NCBI GenBank assembly: GCA_964592455.1
Contig: CAZQDQ010000001.1
Coordinates: 1 to 41,767, forward strand
Direction of reading: 5' to 3'
DNA length: 41,767 nucleotides
From: MFAQ01 sp964592455
Lineage (GTDB): Bacteria > Patescibacteriota > Microgenomatia > UBA1400 > MFAQ01
A program made the position numbers and the translations under genes. A model generated the notes under the pieces. It was given only the letters and a program-made list of their open reading frames with translations, was not told the DNA's origin and did not search any database. Below are positions 25,125 to 32,629 of this stretch, piece by piece; position 1 is the stretch's first letter, and each line of letters begins with the position of its first letter.

Positions 25125-26548
25125 AAAAAATATTAATTCTATTCCTCTTAGTTTTAGGTTTTTCTTTAAGGCTCTACAAAATTGACAATCCAATTGCAGA
25201 CTGGCACTCATTTAGGCAGGCCGATACTTCATCGGTAACTAGAAACTATTTAAAAAATGGTTTAAACCTTTTACTACCTACTTACCACGACTTATCCAAT
25301 ATCCAGTCAGGCAAAGACAATCCAAAAGGCTTTAGGATGGTTGAAATGCCTCTTTATAACGCCTTGCACTACTACATGTACAAAGCCTTACCACAGCTAG
25401 GACTAGATAAAGCTGGTCGTCTAACATCGGTAGTTTTGTCTACCGGATCGATTCTACTCGTTTTTCTTATTGGTAATTTTCTATCTGGTTTTTTTGTTGG
25501 CTGGTTATCTGGGTTTTTTATGGCTGTCCTACCATTTAGCGTTTATTACTCAAGAGTAGTTTTGCCAGAACCACTAATGATTTTTCTACTGCTGTTTTCG
25601 TATTATCTGCTTATTATTACAAACGAAAAAAGCAAACTGGTAAGGCATGTTTTATTTTTCTTCTCTGCTATAAGTTTGGCTGGGGCAATACTAGTTAAAC
25701 CGTTCGCCATTTTTTTTGCTCTGCCTCATTTGGCTTACTCAATAAGAATATTAGCTAGGCAAGACATCAATGTTTTATCATTTTTGTTCTATGGTTTAGT
25801 TTCAGTAGCCCCTTTTTACTTATGGAGAAAACACATATCAGGATATCCAGATGGTGTTCCAGCCAGTGATTGGCTGTTAAACTCTAACGGTATCCGCTTT
25901 AGGCCTGCTTGGTTTCGGTGGTTATTTGGTGAAAGACTCGGAAATCTAATTCTGGGTGTATATGGTAGTTTCTTTTTAATACTCGGACTAATATCTAAGC
26001 CTCTCAAAGAAGGTATAGCCTATTGGCTCTGGGCTATCGGCATCTTTGCCTATTTTTCTGTTGTTGCTGGAGGAAATGTTCAGCACGACTACTATCAATC
26101 CATCATTGTTCCATTCTTGTGCTTTTTCCTTGCTAAAGGAGTTGTTTTAGTGGTTAGTCTCAGCAAAACAGTTTATTCCCGATTTCTAAGTATTGTCACC
26201 ACATTATTGGTCATTGGTGTCATGATTTCATTGTCTTGGTATCACATAAAGGGTTATTACCAGGTCAACAATTGGCCAATAGTAGAGGCAGGAAAAAAAG
26301 TTGCGAAGATAACACCCACAAACTCTCTTGTTATTGCTCCTTATAATGGTGATACAGCCTTTCTATATCAAACAGAAAGGTCAGGCTGGCCAATAGGGTA
26401 CGATATCGAAGATAAAATCAAAAAAGGGGCAACGCATTATGTTAGTGTCAGCTATGACGATGAGTCTAAAACTCTAGAAAAAAAGTACACCGTTCTCGAA
26501 AAAAACGATAAATATATCATCATTGATTTGACAAACCTTAAAAAATGA
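25121..26548 (+). CDS. GT-C family membrane glycosyltransferase (GT39-like)
   Basis: The start LLVLGFSLRLYKIDNPIAD is followed by WHSFRQADTSSVTRNYL, characteristic of a bacterial GT-C group in which the R-Q-A-D segment carries the catalytic Asp. VEMPLYNALHYYMY is the second loop. About 11 helices span residues 5-410, and a C-terminal outer domain (about 60 residues) follows. ATGA overlap joins it to the Wzy-like gene, suggesting that sugar addition occurs at the same outer-face stage as polymerisation. Confidence 0.82.
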   Translation: MKKILILFLLVLGFSLRLYKIDNPIADWHSFRQADTSSVTRNYLKNGLNLLLPTYHDLSNIQSGKDNPKGFRMVEMPLYNALHYYMYKALPQLGLDKAGRLTSVVLSTGSILLVFLIGNFLSGFFVGWLSGFFMAVLPFSVYYSRVVLPEPLMIFLLLFSYYLLIITNEKSKLVRHVLFFFSAISLAGAILVKPFAIFFALPHLAYSIRILARQDINVLSFLFYGLVSVAPFYLWRKHISGYPDGVPASDWLLNSNGIRFRPAWFRWLFGERLGNLILGVYGSFFLILGLISKPLKEGIAYWLWAIGIFAYFSVVAGGNVQHDYYQSIIVPFLCFFLAKGVVLVVSLSKTVYSRFLSIVTTLLVIGVMISLSWYHIKGYYQVNNWPIVEAGKKVAKITPTNSLVIAPYNGDTAFLYQTERSGWPIGYDIEDKIKKGATHYVSVSYDDESKTLEKKYTVLEKNDKYIIIDLTNLKK

Positions 26549-27744
26549 AGATTCTAATGTTGACCCCATACCTGCCATACCCAGACTCATCTGGCGGGCA
26601 GATAAGAACGCAAAACTTACTAAAACACTTGTGTAAGGAACACGAAATTACTTTAATTTCTTTAATTAAGGACTACAAAGAAAACGATAATGTTAAGCAC
26701 CTTCTTAAATATTGTAAAAAAGTTATCACTTTTAAAAGAAGCACCAGTCCATGGACACTAAAAAACATTCTTAAAACAGGTTTCTCCCTCAACCCCTTTT
26801 TAATAGTCAGAAACTTTGCTCCAGGCGTTAGGGAAGCTGTCTCTCGGGAATTAAAAAATGGAGACTACGATCTTATCCATGCTGAAACTTTTTATGTTAT
26901 GCCCAGTATCCCCAAAACAAGCCTCCCCATAATTTTGGTAGACCAGACGATAGAATATCTAGTTTACCAGCACTATGTAAACGAGACGGCTCCATGGTTT
27001 CTGCGGCCACTATTGCAGATCGACGTTGAAAAAACCAAATACAAGGAAAGATACTACTGGCGCAAAGCAGATATGGTAATTGCTGTTTCGGAAACAGACA
27101 AAAAGGAAATGCTCAAACTCGAGCCGCACATCAAAGTAGATGTTGTCCAAAATGGTGTTAATCTGGATTTATTTAGAAAAAAAACTAACTGGAACACAAA
27201 AGAAAAAGTCATAATGCAGCTTAGCAACTTCCGTTGGTTACAAAACATTGAAGCAGCTGAAATGTTGATTAAAAAAGTCTTTCCTCTTGTCAGAGAAAAA
27301 GTCAAAAGTGCCAAACTCTGGATAGTTGGTCAGCATATCCCAAAAAACATTTCCGATATAGCTACTAGCGGCGTTATTATCAAGGACTTTCCCCAGGAGG
27401 ACTCGGAGTCTTTAGTTGATTGCTTACAAAATGCCTCTGTATTTGCAGCAACTATAAAAGGTCCAGGCGGATCTCGCCTAAAAAATTTGGCGGCTATGGC
27501 AAGCCAGTTGCCTATAGTTTCAACTCAAATAGGCGTAGAAGGGCTCGATGTTAAGCACAATGAACACGTTTTAATTGGAAATAGTCCTACTAAAATTGCC
27601 AAATACATTGTAAAACTCTTAAATAATCCAAAACTAGCTGAGCGTTTGGCAAAGACAACAAGAAAACATGTAGAGAGCAACTTTGACTGGAAAATTGTTG
27701 CCAAAAAACTAAGCAACTTATATATTCAGTTATCTAAAAGATGA
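26545..27744 (+). CDS. Glycosyltransferase family 4, donor motif altered
   Basis: A 399-residue GT-B protein starting MKILMLTPYLPYPDSSGGQI, the form of the GT4 group found in exopolysaccharide loci with G-x-G-x-R-x-K-x-L-E-A-M-A. Here the donor segment reads GPGGSRLKNLAAMASQ, with Ala316 where the conserved Glu is expected. VSTQIGVEGLD follows normally. The N-domain features (HAETFYVMPS, IILVDQTIEY) and IAVSETDKKEM are intact, so the gene is not decaying. It may use a different donor contact. ATGA overlap on both sides. Confidence 0.82.
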   Translation: MKILMLTPYLPYPDSSGGQIRTQNLLKHLCKEHEITLISLIKDYKENDNVKHLLKYCKKVITFKRSTSPWTLKNILKTGFSLNPFLIVRNFAPGVREAVSRELKNGDYDLIHAETFYVMPSIPKTSLPIILVDQTIEYLVYQHYVNETAPWFLRPLLQIDVEKTKYKERYYWRKADMVIAVSETDKKEMLKLEPHIKVDVVQNGVNLDLFRKKTNWNTKEKVIMQLSNFRWLQNIEAAEMLIKKVFPLVREKVKSAKLWIVGQHIPKNISDIATSGVIIKDFPQEDSESLVDCLQNASVFAATIKGPGGSRLKNLAAMASQLPIVSTQIGVEGLDVKHNEHVLIGNSPTKIAKYIVKLLNNPKLAERLAKTTRKHVESNFDWKIVAKKLSNLYIQLSKR

Positions 27745-28664
27745 AACCAAAGGTAGTCAAAAAAGATCTTGCCATAATAATTGTCAATTACAACACAAAG
27801 GATTTGTTGTCTAATTGCTTAAAAACAATAAGGTCGGCTGAAAAACCAGCCAAGGGGGTAGAAGTTATTGTTGTTGATAATGGCTCGGTGGATGGTAGTC
27901 TACAAATGCTAAAAAAGGATTTTCCAGAAGTATCAGTCATTTCAAATAGCAAAAACCTTGGTTTTTCAAAAGCAAACAATCAAGCAGCAAAAAAAGCAAA
28001 TTCGAAATATCTATTGTTTCTAAACTCCGACACGGAGATAAAAAGGTATAGTCTGGTAAAGCCGCTAAAATATATCAAGACTCACCCAAAAGTAGGAGCC
28101 ATAACTATTAAGCTTTTTCTAAAAAACGGTGAGATTGATTACGATAATCATCGCAATTTCCCCACCCCCTGGGTTGCCTTTACTAAACTGTTTGGTTTGT
28201 CTTCTCTTTTTCCTAACTCTACAGTTTTTAACTCTTATCACTTAGGTAGAAAAAATCTAAATATCGTCCATGCCATACCTGTCACAGCAGGTTCATTTAT
28301 TATGATTCCAGACACGGTTTTTAAAAAAATAGGAGGTTGGGATGAAGCATATTTCTTTTATGGTGAAGACATTGATTTGTGTTATAGAATTGGCACTAGT
28401 GGCTACAAAATCATCTATTACCCCAAAACCTCTGCTCTTCATTTACGCGGCGCTTCATCTGGGCTTCGTAAAGAAAATAGTCTTTCTGCATCCTCTGATA
28501 AAACTAATCGGCTAAAAGTCGCCAATGCCTCTGTGGCTGCCTGGAAAAAATTTTATAAAAAGTTCTACCAGCAAAAATACCCAATTTGGCTAACGGGAAT
28601 AGTAGTCATTGGTATAAATCTACTTGGCACTATCAGGTTAATAAAGTACAAACTAAAGAAATGA
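27741..28664 (+). CDS. Glycosyltransferase family 2 (rhamnosyltransferase-like)
   Basis: The protein has LAIIIVNYNTKDLLSNCL, VIVVDNGSVDGSL, NLGFSKANNQAA, the metal-binding LFLNSDTEI, GSFIMIPDTVF and GGWDEAYFFYGEDIDLCYR, the full set of WbbL-type rhamnosyltransferase segments. A C-terminal hydrophobic helix (WLTGIVVIGINLLGTI) suggests membrane association. With GDP-rhamnose as a possible local product, a D-rhamnosyl transfer is an attractive but unproven role. ATGA overlap on both sides. Confidence 0.88.
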   Translation: MKPKVVKKDLAIIIVNYNTKDLLSNCLKTIRSAEKPAKGVEVIVVDNGSVDGSLQMLKKDFPEVSVISNSKNLGFSKANNQAAKKANSKYLLFLNSDTEIKRYSLVKPLKYIKTHPKVGAITIKLFLKNGEIDYDNHRNFPTPWVAFTKLFGLSSLFPNSTVFNSYHLGRKNLNIVHAIPVTAGSFIMIPDTVFKKIGGWDEAYFFYGEDIDLCYRIGTSGYKIIYYPKTSALHLRGASSGLRKENSLSASSDKTNRLKVANASVAAWKKFYKKFYQQKYPIWLTGIVVIGINLLGTIRLIKYKLKK

Positions 28665-29797
28665 GGATTGGCATAGACGCTAGGCTTTATGGCCCAGAGC
28701 ATACAGGTTTAGGTAGATATGTAACTAACCTTGTAAACAACTTACTAACTATCGACAAAAAAAATCAATACGTTCTTTTCGTAACAGACAAACACAACAA
28801 GGACTTTAAAACCAGTTCCAATCTAAAAATTGTTACCACCAATATTCCAATATATACTTTTGCAGAGCAAATTTTTTTACCCATAATATACCTAAGAGAA
28901 AAATTGGATATACTTCACGTTCCTCACTTCAACGCCCCAATACTTTATCCCAAAAAAATAATAATTACTTTACACGACTTAATAAAGCACAGTTCAAAAG
29001 GAAAAGAAACTACTACTAGGTCAGTAGCAGGTTACTTGCTAAAAAGAGTGGGATATATGATTGAGTTTTGGTTTATTAGTAAAAGAGCTTCTGCGATTAT
29101 TACCCCCACTAACTTTGTTAAAGAAGACATCTCTAAAAGTTTAAAAATTTCCAAGGACAAAATATTTGTTACCTACGAAGCAAGTGATGGAAAAATAAAA
29201 AAACAAAACTTAAGTCTAAAAGACTCAAGGCAAACGTTAACAAGTCATGGACTAACTCAACCTTTTGTTATCTACACAGGCAATGTTTACCCACATAAAA
29301 ATATCGACCTACTTATAGAGGCTATTTTATTGCACAACAGCAAAAAAGAAGTTGATCTTAACTTAGCTATTGTTTGTGCAAGGTCGGTCTTCTATAACAA
29401 GGTGGAGACTAAAATTGCCAAATTAAATGCCCAAAAGTATGTAAAACTTCTAGGGTTTATCGATGACAGGGAGCTCGGAAAGCTTTACTCTCTGGCTCTT
29501 TGTCTTGTCCACCCAAGTAAAATGGAGGGTTTTGGTTTAACTGGTATTGAAGCAATGTCAGCTGGTCTGCCAGTTATTTCATCCAACGCTTCGTGCTTGC
29601 CAGAGGTCTATGGAAATGCCGCTATATATTTTGATCCCAACTCGGTCGATGACCTGGTCAACGCACTAGAAAAAATAATTAGTAGTAGTCAGCTTCGTCA
29701 AGATTTAAGTAAAAAAGGCTACGCGCAATCAAAAAAGTATTCATGGAAGCGCCTAACCCAAGAAACAATTTCTATTTACAAGTCCCTAAGTAGATGA
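28661..29797 (+). CDS. Glycosyltransferase family 4
   Basis: A 378-residue GT-B enzyme: MRIGIDARLYGPEHTGLGRY at the start, VPHFNAP and ITLHDLIKH in the N-domain, YTGNVYPHKNIDLLIEA and KMEGFGLTGIEAMS with E-x7-E intact (Glu289, Glu297) in the C-domain. The start at 28661 is chosen because ATGA overlaps the upstream stop and MRIGIDAR is the canonical first strand; the frame stays open back to 28586 inside the preceding gene. Probably mannosyl- or rhamnosyltransferase-like, by context. Confidence 0.88.
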   Translation: MRIGIDARLYGPEHTGLGRYVTNLVNNLLTIDKKNQYVLFVTDKHNKDFKTSSNLKIVTTNIPIYTFAEQIFLPIIYLREKLDILHVPHFNAPILYPKKIIITLHDLIKHSSKGKETTTRSVAGYLLKRVGYMIEFWFISKRASAIITPTNFVKEDISKSLKISKDKIFVTYEASDGKIKKQNLSLKDSRQTLTSHGLTQPFVIYTGNVYPHKNIDLLIEAILLHNSKKEVDLNLAIVCARSVFYNKVETKIAKLNAQKYVKLLGFIDDRELGKLYSLALCLVHPSKMEGFGLTGIEAMSAGLPVISSNASCLPEVYGNAAIYFDPNSVDDLVNALEKIISSSQLRQDLSKKGYAQSKKYSWKRLTQETISIYKSLSR

Positions 29798-30867
29798 AGG
29801 TAGCCATTGTTTATGACCGTGTTAATAAGTATGGCGGGGCAGAGAGATTATTAGAATCAATTATCTCTATCTTTCCAGACGCCCCTCTCTTTACTCTAGT
29901 TTACGAACCAAAAAATGCAAAATGGACCAAAAAAACAAAAGTCACTCCTACCTTCTTAAATAAGTTTTTCTTTTTAAGGTCACATCACGAAATACTTGCT
30001 CCAGTAGCACCTATGGCATTTGAAACCCTGGATCTTAAAGCATTTGATCTAGTTATTTCGGTAACCAGCTCAGATGCCAAATCAATTCTTACAAGTCCAC
30101 ATCAAATACACCTTTGTATTTGTTTGACACCAACCAGATATTTATGGAAAGGCTCAAAAAGTTATCAGCAAGACTGGAAAATGAAATTTTTGCCAACCTT
30201 TATGTTTAATTACTTTCGCTTTGTTGATCAGATAACCGCCTTAAGACCAGATTATTTTTTGGCAATTTCCAACGAAGTTAGACGTAGAATCAAAAATTAT
30301 TATAATCGCGAATCTATTGTTATTTACCCACCAGTAAGTAAACTCTTTTTTAAAAAAAATAAAAAACACCAAAAAAAAGATTTTTACCTAGTGGCTGGCA
30401 GACTAGTCCCTTATAAAAAAGTAGATTTAGTTATTAACTACTTTAATAAATCAAACAAAAAACTTGTAGTAATTGGCGAAGGTTCAGAATTCAGTAAATT
30501 AAAAAAAATGGCTTCAAAAAATATTACTTTTTTGGGAAAAGTCAGCGATAGAGATCTAATAAAGTACTACTCACAATCAAAAGCCTTAATCTTTCCTGGG
30601 TTGGAGGACTTTGGTCTTATTCCCTTAGAAGTGCAGGCTGTAGGTACACCAGTGATTGCTTACAAAGCTGGTGGAGCTAAAGAGACTATTATCGACGGAG
30701 TCACTGGAGTTTTTTTTAAAAAACAGACTGTTAAGTCACTTTCAAAGGCTATAGAGAAATTTGAAAAATTAAGAATAAACCCAAATGATTGTATTAGAAA
30801 CGCCAAAAGATTTAATATCAAAGAGTTTAAAACTAAACTACTTGAGTTTGTTGTGTCGATTACTTAA
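29794..30867 (+). CDS. Glycosyltransferase family 4 (WbaZ-like)
   Basis: The protein starts MKVAIVYDRVNKYGGAERLL, the pattern of WbaZ-type mannosyltransferases, followed by CICLTPTRYLW, YFLAISNEVRRRI and VAGRLVPYKKVDLVI. The donor motif GLEDFGLIPLEVQAVG has E-x7-E (Glu271, Glu279). 357 aa, soluble. It is the last gene of the operon; its 3' end overlaps the convergent guanylyltransferase gene by 8 bases, leaving no room for a separate intrinsic terminator. Confidence 0.88.
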   Translation: MKVAIVYDRVNKYGGAERLLESIISIFPDAPLFTLVYEPKNAKWTKKTKVTPTFLNKFFFLRSHHEILAPVAPMAFETLDLKAFDLVISVTSSDAKSILTSPHQIHLCICLTPTRYLWKGSKSYQQDWKMKFLPTFMFNYFRFVDQITALRPDYFLAISNEVRRRIKNYYNRESIVIYPPVSKLFFKKNKKHQKKDFYLVAGRLVPYKKVDLVINYFNKSNKKLVVIGEGSEFSKLKKMASKNITFLGKVSDRDLIKYYSQSKALIFPGLEDFGLIPLEVQAVGTPVIAYKAGGAKETIIDGVTGVFFKKQTVKSLSKAIEKFEKLRINPNDCIRNAKRFNIKEFKTKLLEFVVSIT

Positions 30868-31885
30868 CTATTTCGCCAACTCTTCCTGACAAGTCTCTTC
30901 GGCAAACCAAAATACCATCTTTCCCTTCTATTACAATAGCATCATCATAACCTATAACAGCTACTTTTTTGCCACTATCTGAATAACAAAAATTGTTGCT
31001 CCCTTCGATTTGTACTAGGCCAGAGTGTTTGGGAGCAATATTATTATTTGTGTAGTGTTTTTCAACACTAGCCCAAGTTCCAAAATCAATCCACTCAAAA
31101 GGGTTTTCAATAACAAGCGATTCACCATTAATATGCGAAAGCTTTGTTACTTCTTCCAACTGACCACTTGCCATCTTAGAGTACTCAGTACCAACATCGC
31201 CCCCGTCTACAATTTTCTTTAGGGGTTCATACCAGTCAGGGCGATACTTTTTAAACATTTTTAACATTCCATCAGGCGTCATAGTTGTGTGATTTGTATG
31301 AAGTAGTAGTTCATCGGAACTCATCATTTTTTCGATTCTTTCTGTTTCTTGGCGGTCAATAAAGTCAGCTATCTCAAATGCTTTTACTCCATCTACACTA
31401 GTCAATAGCTTGCCCTTTTGCAGATAGTCAACCCCTGCCTGATGCCATTTTGGTGAAAATCCACCCGTAATGTATTTTCCCGTTTTTTGAGAAAACGTTT
31501 CTGCTACATCCATAAACTTAAAAATTGCATCTTCCGGCACTCGTAGGTCATCAGTTTGGATCAGCATAAAAGTTTTGTTTCCAAAACCTCGCATTTTTAA
31601 GTAGGCAGCTGCCAAACCTGAAGCTGGCCCCTGATTTTTTGTTTGTGGTTCAATAAAAATATTTTCTTGCAAAATTTCTGGAACCTGTTTTTTGGCTATT
31701 TCAGACTGATTAGAATTTGTTTGTATGTATATTTCTTTAGCAGAATACCTTTTTCTTAGCACTCTCCAATTCACTTGGAACAAAGACTCTCCATTTACCA
31801 GAGGTAAAAAATGTTTTGGTAAATTACTTGTACTTAGAGGCCACATTTTCGAACCAATGCCTCCACAGATTATAACTGGTATCAT
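30860..31885 (-). CDS. Mannose-1-phosphate guanylyltransferase-like protein (ManC N-terminal type)
   Basis: The start MIPVIICGGIGSKMWPLS fits the G-G-x-G-x-R-x-W-P-L-S pyrophosphorylase signature, with Lys13 in place of the usual Arg. PKHFLPL and SLFQVNWRVL follow. EPQTKNQGPASGLAA corresponds to the E-P-x-x-R-N-T-A-P-A-x-x-L-A-A segment. Late FEWIDFGTWASVEKH matches F-D-W-x-D-V-G-S-W. It would form GDP-mannose from GTP and mannose 1-phosphate, feeding gmd. It has no C-terminal isomerase domain (341 aa). The departures in key loops leave some doubt about its activity or nucleotide. The ATG at 31885 is preferred over upstream starts. Confidence 0.78.
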   Translation of the reverse strand: MIPVIICGGIGSKMWPLSTSNLPKHFLPLVNGESLFQVNWRVLRKRYSAKEIYIQTNSNQSEIAKKQVPEILQENIFIEPQTKNQGPASGLAAAYLKMRGFGNKTFMLIQTDDLRVPEDAIFKFMDVAETFSQKTGKYITGGFSPKWHQAGVDYLQKGKLLTSVDGVKAFEIADFIDRQETERIEKMMSSDELLLHTNHTTMTPDGMLKMFKKYRPDWYEPLKKIVDGGDVGTEYSKMASGQLEEVTKLSHINGESLVIENPFEWIDFGTWASVEKHYTNNNIAPKHSGLVQIEGSNNFCYSDSGKKVAVIGYDDAIVIEGKDGILVCRRDLSGRVGEIVK

Positions 31886-31891
31886 TTCGAC

Positions 31892-31897
31892 ATTATA
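31892..31897 (-). promoter_or_regulatory. -10 element TATAAT for the guanylyltransferase gene
   Basis: Read on the minus strand, TATAAT ends 6 bases before the ATG at 31885, preceded by GGT. This supports a leaderless start there. Confidence 0.65.
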
Positions 31898-31944
31898 ACC
31901 AGAATAAAAGAAAATTATCCATACCATAAAGTCAAACTTTAAGT

Positions 31945-31950
31945 TAAAAT
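31945..31950 (+). promoter_or_regulatory. Possible -10 element TAAAAT before the sugar transferase gene
   Basis: TAAAAT ends 12 bases before the ATG at 31963, so the transcript would have a leader of only a few bases. The spacing differs from the 5-7 bases seen elsewhere. Confidence 0.35.
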
Positions 31951-31962
31951 TACTTCGAAACT

Positions 31963-32613
31963 ATGTTTTATGATCTAGCAAAAAGAGTTATGGATATTGC
32001 CGCCGCAATCATCCTGGGCGTTCTCTTTCTCCCCTTATGGATTATCATTCCCATATTGATTCGTTTAGATTCAAAAGGACCTATCTACTACCGCCCAGAA
32101 AGGGTGGGTCTAAAAGGCAAAAAGTTTGGTATGTACAAGTTTCGGTCCATGAAGATGTTTGAAGTGGACGGCAAAGAGGTTCATGCTACAGAATTTTGGA
32201 AGCATAATCCTGAAATTTTTGAGAAATACAAAAAAAACGGCTGGAAGCTCGAATTAGATGATGACCCAAGAATTACAAAACTAGGCAAAATTTTAAGGCA
32301 AACCAGTATTGACGAAATTCCACAGCTTTTAAACGTGCTCACAGGTGAAATGAGTTTGGTTGGGCCCAGAGCTTATGTAGAACCAGAACTAAAAGATGCC
32401 ATTAAAAGATATGGTAAAAACATTGAAAAGCTTATAAGCGAAAGTCTTACTGTAAAACCTGGTCTAACCGGACCGTGGCAAGTATCTGGACGAAACGAGA
32501 TCCCCTGGAACCAAAGAGTAGCAATCGATGCTGACTATGCTAAAAGAAGATCGCTAATTTATGATATCTACATCATCCTTAAAACACCATTTGCTATGAT
32601 TAGTAAGTGGTAA
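31963..32613 (+). CDS. Priming sugar transferase (monotopic phosphoglycosyl transferase, WcaJ/PglC family)
   Basis: This enzyme places the first phospho-sugar on undecaprenyl phosphate. The 216-residue protein has one N-terminal hydrophobic segment (residues 11-33), consistent with the re-entrant helix of monotopic enzymes. PIYYRPERVG and FGMYKFRSM follow, then the catalytic Asp-Glu pair in SIDEIPQLLNV (Asp117, Glu118), MSLVGPRA, and LTVKPGLTGPWQVSGRN. It lacks the N-terminal multi-helix domain of longer WcaJ/WbaP proteins, so it is the minimal form. It is likely the initiating step of the locus; the donor sugar is unknown. Confidence 0.92.
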   Translation: MFYDLAKRVMDIAAAIILGVLFLPLWIIIPILIRLDSKGPIYYRPERVGLKGKKFGMYKFRSMKMFEVDGKEVHATEFWKHNPEIFEKYKKNGWKLELDDDPRITKLGKILRQTSIDEIPQLLNVLTGEMSLVGPRAYVEPELKDAIKRYGKNIEKLISESLTVKPGLTGPWQVSGRNEIPWNQRVAIDADYAKRRSLIYDIYIILKTPFAMISKW

Positions 32614-32629
32614 TTTATTTAAACAAAAA

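Noticed and set aside
28586..28660. Upstream extension of the GT4 gene at 28661
   Set aside because: The extra residues are the shifted reading of the preceding GT2; MRIGIDAR with ATGA overlap is the natural start.
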